Below are positions 58,488 to 64,000 of a DNA stretch of 64,000 nt, in pieces. The notes under the pieces were generated by a model. The model was not told the origin of the DNA. It saw only the letters and a program-made list of their open reading frames with translations, and searched no databases. Position 1 is the first letter of the stretch. Each line of letters opens with the position of its first letter. The stretch is from assembly GCA_949130485.1 (NCBI GenBank), contig OX422201.1, forward strand, positions 6,012,627-6,076,626, read 5' to 3'. The translations under genes and the position numbers were made by a program. The DNA is from Agelas oroides (Eukaryota > Porifera > Demospongiae > Agelasida > Agelasidae).

Positions 58488-59292
58488 TCTGCTCGATCAA
58501 AAATACACACAGCTTTTTGTCACATTTCATTACTTTTCTGCAAATTGTTGAAGTATATTAAGACATTTTGTGATGCTGCTCACAGTTACTTCAATACTCA
58601 ACCAAGCTACAACCAGTTCTGTATACTAGATTAGTTGCCCAATGGGACGGTACAGGTTTTTGATTGGAACCTTGTTCCATGCAACTTCTCCGGAAATCCA
58701 ACTAGGCATTTATGGCCACAAAATGCCGTTTTTTAAGCGTTTATCAAGCCTATAATACAAGGATTATCTAAAAGCTACAACCTTCATTGGACTGAATAGG
58801 TAGACTACATGACTATCCTTCACAGCGAGTTTCATTCTGATCGGGCTTACAGTGGCTTCCGGAAAGGTAGTGACCGGAATATTGCGCTAAAATGACGTAG
58901 AAACTTTTTGGCAAACCAGTTACATTTCGAAGACCGTACCGCTTGCTGTATTCACTCGATCCCATTGATATGGGTACTGTTGGAATCGTCATTCCATGCT
59001 CTTTTCAAAAATAAAGGTCGTTGTTGTGATAAACAAATTTTGATTTTCACCCCGACATCTACCATGAGTGATCTGCAGGGGTATCGAACTCGGAGGCCGT
59101 CTTGCGCGAAATAACTATAGCTAGCTGTTCACAAAGAGCCGTTTTGCGCAAAACAACTATAGCTAGCTGCGTTGTGAAACCATGTGTGCAAAATGTGCTG
59201 ACCATAATGATTGTTGTTAAAATTTATTTCTTGTTGTTTTTTTTTTAAATTTTCGTGGTTTACGCAAACCACGAAAAAATATTTTTACAACG

Positions 59293-60058
59293 AGAATAAC
59301 GGGTTTCGAGCGCGCTTTTCAAAATTTACAGGGGACTGCGATTGCAACGTTCAACTTTCAACTGCGATTCAACTTTTCAACAGCGATTCGTTATTTCTGC
59401 TTCCAAAACTCAATCGCCATTTTCAACGCTCAACCGCGATTCGGTTTTTCAACGCTCAATCGCGATTCGTTTCAACGTTCAACTGCGATTCGACTTTTCA
59501 GCTCAGCTGCGATTCCAACTTTCAACCGCGATTTGCATTTTCAGCGTCCGTGATTCCAACTGCAGTTTATAATTGAAAGTTATTAAAATTATTTATTAGA
59601 ATTACTGGACGTGCCTTGGGCCATGGGAGAGATGGTTGGAAGACTACCTAAAACACATGTGAGCCGCTTATGGTAGTTAGCTTATCATTCAGCTGAGCCT
59701 GTGTTCTTCCAGTCATCTCTCAAAATGGCACGTGGCAAAGTTAAACTGCTCAGTAATTATGTATTTAAATAATTTATAAACTGCAGTTGGAATTACAGTT
59801 GGTCACTGAAAAATGTAAATCACGGTTGGAAGTTGGAATCGCAGCTGAGCTGAAAAGTCGAATCGCAGTTGAACGTTGAAACGAATCGCGATTGAGCGTT
59901 GAATCGCGGTTGAGCGTTGAAAATGGCGATTGAGTTTTGGAAGCAGAAATAACGAATCGCTGTTGAAAAGTTGAATCGCAGTTGAAAGTTGAACGTCGTA
60001 ATCGCAGTTAAAATTTTCCTTTGGTAATTTAGAAAAGCGCGCGTGAAACCCATTATTC
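59293..60058. mobile_element. Foldback element with long inverted repeats built of GCGATT motifs
   Basis: Arms of about 270 bp (59293-59575 and 59775-60058) are complementary from GAATAACGGGTTTCGAGCGC inward. Each arm contains about 8 irregular repeats of a CAACTGCGATTCAACTTT-like motif. The middle (about 200 bp) is A/T-rich and non-coding. No transposase is present. Confidence 0.8.
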
Positions 60059-60143
60059 GGAAGTCGCTAAGTTGCTACAGTACCGAAGTGCGTTTCAAAG
60101 CTCTAATCTGATTGGTTGGTTTAGGGTTTATTAGGGTTGGGTT

Positions 60144-60788
60144 TAGCCTCGTACCCAGGCCACGTGGGAGGAGGGAAAAGTGGCCTGGTATCCACTGTTT
60201 GCGCATGCGCGAAAAACCCCACGATTTCATGGGGTATCGTATACCATCGTTTACGAACCGTTAATCTTTACCGTATACTGGCGTATAGCTCCGAAGCACG
60301 TCCGTCTCGAGCTTATCCCGCGAACATGGCAGGTAAAAGCGATGACTTTGATAAAAGCGCTCAAGTTCGCTCTTTGTTGTATTGGAAAGGGAGATTTCAT
60401 GTTGAAAGCAGAGCAGCTGGATGCGATCAAATATATCTACGATGGTAAAGACGTATTCCTGTGGCTACCCACGGGATTTGGTAAGTCCGTCTGCTACGAG
60501 ACTCTGCCGTTTGTTTTCAACTACAAGCACAGTGACGGTGGAACCGGCGGTGGTTGTAGCGTAGTCCTTGTCGTGTCACCCCTTGTGTCTCTGATAATGG
60601 AAGCCATCGCCGCGTAAACACAGCTGCCACACTGCAAGCCGTATATCTAGGTTGGTTATTTCTCCGCATGTGTAACTTGTCCATAATCGGACTCGTTCGC
60701 GGAAGATTTCCGGAATCGTTTGCGCGTGCGCAAACAGTGGATACCAGGCCACTTTTCCCTCCTCCCACGTGGCCTGGGTACGAGGCTA
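60144..60788. mobile_element. 645-bp family A-type element carrying a RecQ helicase fragment, 9-bp target duplication
   Basis: Terminal inverted repeats of about 65 bp start TAGCCTCGTACCCAGGCCAC and end with the complement. They extend inward through GTGGCCTGGTATCCACTGTT and TGCGC. The flanks GGTTGGGTT at 60135-60143 and 60789-60797 are identical. The interior encodes part of a helicase, not a transposase. Confidence 0.88.
60180..60617 (+). pseudogene. RecQ-type DNA helicase N-terminal fragment captured in a transposon
   Basis: From ALKFALCCIGKGDFMLKAEQ, the frame reads through a Q-motif-like start, DGKDVFLWLPTGFGKSVCYE (Walker A, helicase motif I) and VVLVVSPLVSLI (motif Ia), then stops at 60617. 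Motifs II (DEAH) to VI are absent, so it cannot be an active helicase. RecQ helicases unwind DNA in repair and recombination. The 5' end of the open frame (60180-60300) is transposon arm and probably former 5' UTR of the donor gene. Confidence 0.8.
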
Positions 60789-60799
60789 GGTTGGGTTAG

Positions 60800-61364
60800 G
60801 GTTAATTTAGGGTGTTGTTAGGGCAACGACGCATATGCGCATATAAATGTGTATAATATATTGACCAATAGGGTTAGAGCTTTGAAAAGTACTTCAGAAT
60901 AGCTCCTAAGTTGACCCAACTCCATGTGGTGATGTCAGAGGTTCAAAGGTTAATTTGCACTGGCTCCTTACGCATGCGCACAACTGCATGCGCTCAACTG
61001 CATGCTGCAGAAAGTGGTACTTAGTGCGCTGGTTGTCTGTTGTGGCTTGTTGGCTAAATGGTTAAGGGTTAGGGTTAGGGCTGGGGCCAGGGGATGCACT
61101 AGGTGTACTTTTTTTTTCCTCTGGTTTATAAGTGTGGTGAACACCTCTGTCTTCGTTGGCTCGGTATACAGTCTCCATAAGTGCACGCGACGGTTACTTA
61201 TGGGTATTCAATAGATGACGTAACCGCGTGGAGTTGGGTCAACTTAGCGACTCCCCCCATTATACCCTGACTGCCAAACCGCCAAATATAATTCCCCGTC
61301 AAATTTCCGGCTATACGGTACGAATGTCAGAACAAAGATACCTCAACTTCAAAGTATATATGCG
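60800..61364. other. Spacer with telomere-like motifs
   Basis: Non-coding. TTAGGG-like motifs occur at 60789-60825 and 61060-61085. A direct pair of GACCCAACTCCA/GAGTTGGGTCAACTT inverted motifs lies at about 60910 and 61230. No gene was seen. Confidence 0.5.
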
Positions 61365-64000
61365 CTAAAAAAGTCCTGTATTTGTTATATATGTGATGAG
61401 GTAGGCAGGGTATGCTTTTTCATGATCATAAATGACAAATATGTCTGATCCATTAGTGTGTCCCTTCACGCTGTCATATAGTTCATCTTCAAAAGTGTTT
61501 CTGCTACCACCTAATTTAGATCGAGATTTGACAGGAGGTTTCTTGAGAGAGCTGTCTGGGTTACACTGACATGTCTCACCAGTGAGGACTTTAGCAAGAA
61601 TCATCTGCTTCCTAGTTCCAGTGGTATAGGCATAATTGTTAGAGTAGCTTGCATTCATAGCAAAATATGTGCCAGTGCCCCACATCCCACGAGAGCAGAA
61701 ACGAAAATCAAATCCCTGCTCTGATTTGAAGATCTTCTCCGGCGGTGTGCTACTGGTGCCATGGAATAAATCTTTCTCATTTATGATTCCCTTGTATTTT
61801 TCTGACATTCGCTGCTTGGAAAAGTGGTACTTTTCCCATAACCACTGGTTTTGGATTCGTTCTACACGGACAACCTGAGCTGATGGCAGTGTCTTGTGAA
61901 CTCGTGAGTTAATGTCATTCCATTCTTTGCTTCCTGAACTCACCGGTTTTAATACCACTTTCTCTGTTTGGGCATCCCAGTGGCTAGGGACCTCAACAGT
62001 TCTGCCTAAGGCCCTTGGAGTAGATCTTTTGGCGAGAACTTTTTCTTTATAGGCTAGCATTTCCTGTCTAACTTGAAGAGAAACTTTGTCAACATACCCT
62101 TGTGCTCCCTTTACCTCGAATGTGTCTCCAGTCATGTTTGCAGCCACAAGATATTGGCTAGTGGTTTGCAGGAGTGATAACTGAAGTGTTTCATCACTCT
62201 CGGGTGGTAGTGGGTGTGACACACGCACCACATCAACCATCAGTTTACTTTCAAACTCTTTCACAGCCAGCTGAAGGTTTGGTTTGAGGCCACGAACTTG
62301 AAGGCCAAGTTCGGGTTCTGTTGCTTGTGTGCGTTCACTAACAGCATGTTTGTTTGGTGCAAGCTGTCTTTGGATGGGACGAGTGTGCTTTGTGGTAACA
62401 TTTATTTGTTCCATGTCATCAAAGTCGAATGTGTACACTCTTCCATTGATGGTGAGCATGCTGGTATTGTGAGATTCGTACATTTTCTCAATTTCTGCGG
62501 AGTCTTGGGAATTGTAGGGAGTAAACTGCTTGTGGTCGTCTTGGTAGTGCCACATGGGTGTACAAGTTTGACGTTTGATGGTGCGCTGATTGCCAGACTT
62601 GGCATTTGTCTGAGTCATGCTGGCAAAACTGATTGTGTATGTTGTTATACCCAGTTTGGTAGGTACTTTGCACTGAAACTTGCATTTTGGTGACACTGCG
62701 AATACTTTGCTGAGTGTAGTGCACATCTCAGGTGAGTATGGAGTATACCCACCTTTGTCATCTTCCCACAGCCAGAGATATTCTGGGTTCATGACTGCTG
62801 AGGGGGTGGTTAAAGATGTAGATATCATATACTTAGAGAAGGAACTGACACCTGGGATTTCAGTGGTACTGCTAAACACATCAGAAACTTTGCTTCCAAA
62901 CTTAGCAATACCAAGTGGACACTGTGTGGACTGGTCCATGAGACAAAATTCCACACCATGCTTCTCTTCGATTATTGCTGCTTGTTTCAATATTTCTTGG
63001 TTTTGGAGGAGAGGCACTACTAGACATGGTAGAGAGAAAGACTGCTGATCAATTTCTCCTGTAACCTTCTCTGCAAGTAGCCCAATGCAATATTCTGCTG
63101 CAGCTAAGTTTGTTGAATCTCCCCAAAGATTGAATCCATTGCCTGACTTCATTGGCTTCACTGTCACTTGTTGAGTCTGGGAAATCTTCTCAAGCTGGTC
63201 CTGATACTTCTCAGAAGAAAGCAGCTTGGCTACAAGAGAGTTACAGGCAAAATGTTTGCACTCGTGTATTGAACTCCTACCACCAACTTTCTTCTCTGTG
63301 ACTTTTACGTAAACCCTTGTCCCCTTTATTATGGTGCCATTCAACTTGCATGCAGCATGCGCCTCTTTAGGACTCTGAAAATTAATGTAGGCATAATTGG
63401 GTGCACCAGAGCGAACAATGGGCTTTTCACTGATTTTACCAAACTGGCTAAAGATCTCCTCAATATCTTCACCAGTAAGATCGCCATGAATGGAGACTTT
63501 CACTGACTTTGACTGCAGACCAGTGGGAGCAAATGCTCGGAAAGGAGCTGGCCTTTGGGGTGTGCATACTTCTTTTCGTGATTGGTATTGAAAAGGTGCT
63601 GTTGAAACACTTGAAGGTTTTGCAGGCAGGAGTGATTGTGAAGTTGGACTGGAATAGCCTCTTGGAAATCCACTTAAAGATTGATGACATGCCACTGTAG
63701 GTACACTCACAGCCGTCACAGGTCTTGTGGGTGGGGGGGTAGAAAATGTTCCATGTGGCACTTGGTAGCTTACTGGCTGTACACTCATAGGAGAGAAGTG
63801 TGGGGAGGTGGAAAATGTTCCATGTGACACTGGGTAGCTTACTGGATATACATTCACAGACCTGGAGGGTGGGAGAGTAGATGTTCCATGTGGCACTGGA
63901 GAGACTACTGGATGTACACCCACAGGCCTGGTGTGTGGGAGAGTAGATGTTCCATGTGGCACTGGAGAGCCTAGGTCAACACCCACAGGCCTGGTGTGTG
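61365..64000 (-). CDS. PARP10/14-like mono-ADP-ribosyltransferase, second copy (5' end outside window)
   Basis: The frame is open from the window edge to the stop at 61365. The N-terminal part has Ser/Thr/Pro-rich repeats with SPVPHGTSTLP-like units (64000-63700). RRM3-equivalent (about 63515-63285, NYAYINFQSP), a KH-like region, WWE1 (YLWLWEDDKGG), WWE2 (MWHYQDDHK), a KH-like region and the ART domain (about 62010-61368) follow. The catalytic residues H (LFHGT), Y (GTYFAMNASYS) and I (DIFVIYDHEK) are kept. The C-terminal 300 residues are nearly identical to the 42.1-kb copy, while the linker repeat differs completely (PHGT instead of PYGR units). RRM1 and RRM2 would lie beyond the window. 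Confidence 0.85.
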   Translation of the reverse strand, partial: HTRPVGVDLGSPVPHGTSTLPHTRPVGVHPVVSPVPHGTSTLPPSRSVNVYPVSYPVSHGTFSTSPHFSPMSVQPVSYQVPHGTFSTPPPTRPVTAVSVPTVACHQSLSGFPRGYSSPTSQSLLPAKPSSVSTAPFQYQSRKEVCTPQRPAPFRAFAPTGLQSKSVKVSIHGDLTGEDIEEIFSQFGKISEKPIVRSGAPNYAYINFQSPKEAHAACKLNGTIIKGTRVYVKVTEKKVGGRSSIHECKHFACNSLVAKLLSSEKYQDQLEKISQTQQVTVKPMKSGNGFNLWGDSTNLAAAEYCIGLLAEKVTGEIDQQSFSLPCLVVPLLQNQEILKQAAIIEEKHGVEFCLMDQSTQCPLGIAKFGSKVSDVFSSTTEIPGVSSFSKYMISTSLTTPSAVMNPEYLWLWEDDKGGYTPYSPEMCTTLSKVFAVSPKCKFQCKVPTKLGITTYTISFASMTQTNAKSGNQRTIKRQTCTPMWHYQDDHKQFTPYNSQDSAEIEKMYESHNTSMLTINGRVYTFDFDDMEQINVTTKHTRPIQRQLAPNKHAVSERTQATEPELGLQVRGLKPNLQLAVKEFESKLMVDVVRVSHPLPPESDETLQLSLLQTTSQYLVAANMTGDTFEVKGAQGYVDKVSLQVRQEMLAYKEKVLAKRSTPRALGRTVEVPSHWDAQTEKVVLKPVSSGSKEWNDINSRVHKTLPSAQVVRVERIQNQWLWEKYHFSKQRMSEKYKGIINEKDLFHGTSSTPPEKIFKSEQGFDFRFCSRGMWGTGTYFAMNASYSNNYAYTTGTRKQMILAKVLTGETCQCNPDSSLKKPPVKSRSKLGGSRNTFEDELYDSVKGHTNGSDIFVIYDHEKAYPAYLITYITNTGLF

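Larger units (their letters stand above)
51903..60134. other. Long interval without recognisable genes, repeat-dominated
   Basis: It contains the second copy of the 46.0-46.8 kb segment (52085-52740), palindromes, inverted MITE copies at 54781 and 55241, a 60-64 bp minisatellite (57530-58225), a 230-bp hairpin (58256-58487) and a large inverted-repeat element (59293-60058). Open frames at 53183-53455, 53842-54105 and 56296-56625 resemble nothing I know. 53.8-54.4 kb is CpG-rich and could hold an unrecognised promoter. Confidence 0.6.

Overview
The window is animal nuclear DNA. Genes are split by many short GT-AG introns, and several domain combinations seen here are metazoan: citron kinase, SEFIR/TIR plus Death, WWE-PARP and elongin B. 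Compact introns and a very heavy load of short palindromic elements suggest an early-branching invertebrate. My best guess is a demosponge, which is inference and not proven by the sequence. All gene models were spliced by eye from consensus splice sites, and reading phase was checked across each junction.

Left part (1-8 kb): the 3' part of a JmjC/cupin-type oxygenase gene (+) ends at 1720. It converges on a minus-strand gene (1890-6511) encoding an unusual predicted protein: caspase-like C14 protease, then a SEFIR/TIR-like domain, then a C-terminal Death domain. A tiny two-exon plus-strand gene (6815-8031) starts about 300 bp from it in the opposite direction and would encode a 68-residue signal-peptide plus single-TM protein.

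Centre-left (8.2-27.5 kb, minus strand): a complete 34-exon citron Rho-interacting kinase gene, about 1782 aa (AGC kinase, long coiled coil, C1, PH). Every exon joins in phase. It stops right after the PH domain with a polyadenylation signal nearby, so the CNH domain of vertebrate citron kinase is absent. Its introns are packed with minisatellites, homopurine and poly-G tracts, palindromes and a piggyBac-like non-autonomous element.

Middle (29.6-30.7 kb): elongin B (+), with a (TG)n microsatellite in its last intron. A scrambled partial duplicate of its 3' end lies at 49.4-49.76 kb.

Right half (33-64 kb): repeated copies of a two-gene convergent module, each a plus-strand intronless type II membrane protein (glycosyltransferase-like, family uncertain) facing a minus-strand PARP10/14-like mono-ADP-ribosyltransferase with RRM, WWE and ART domains. 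Two membrane-protein copies look intact (33.66-35.2 and 50.4-51.9 kb). Two PARP copies look long and intact (42.1-45.4 kb and 61.4 kb to the window end). Between them lie truncated, internally deleted or mosaic copies (36.6-37.8, 37.8-38.05, 38.7-39.9 and 39.9-40.7 kb). From 52 to 61 kb I see almost only repeats.

Mobile DNA: one family of micro-palindromes, with ends TAGCCTCG...CGAGGCTA, is flanked by exact 9-bp target duplications at several loci. One related 645-bp element (60144-60788) carries a fragment of a RecQ-type helicase gene, which looks like transposon gene capture. A second family (ends TAGTCTCG...CGAGACTA) also makes 9-bp duplications, and the two may share a transposase.
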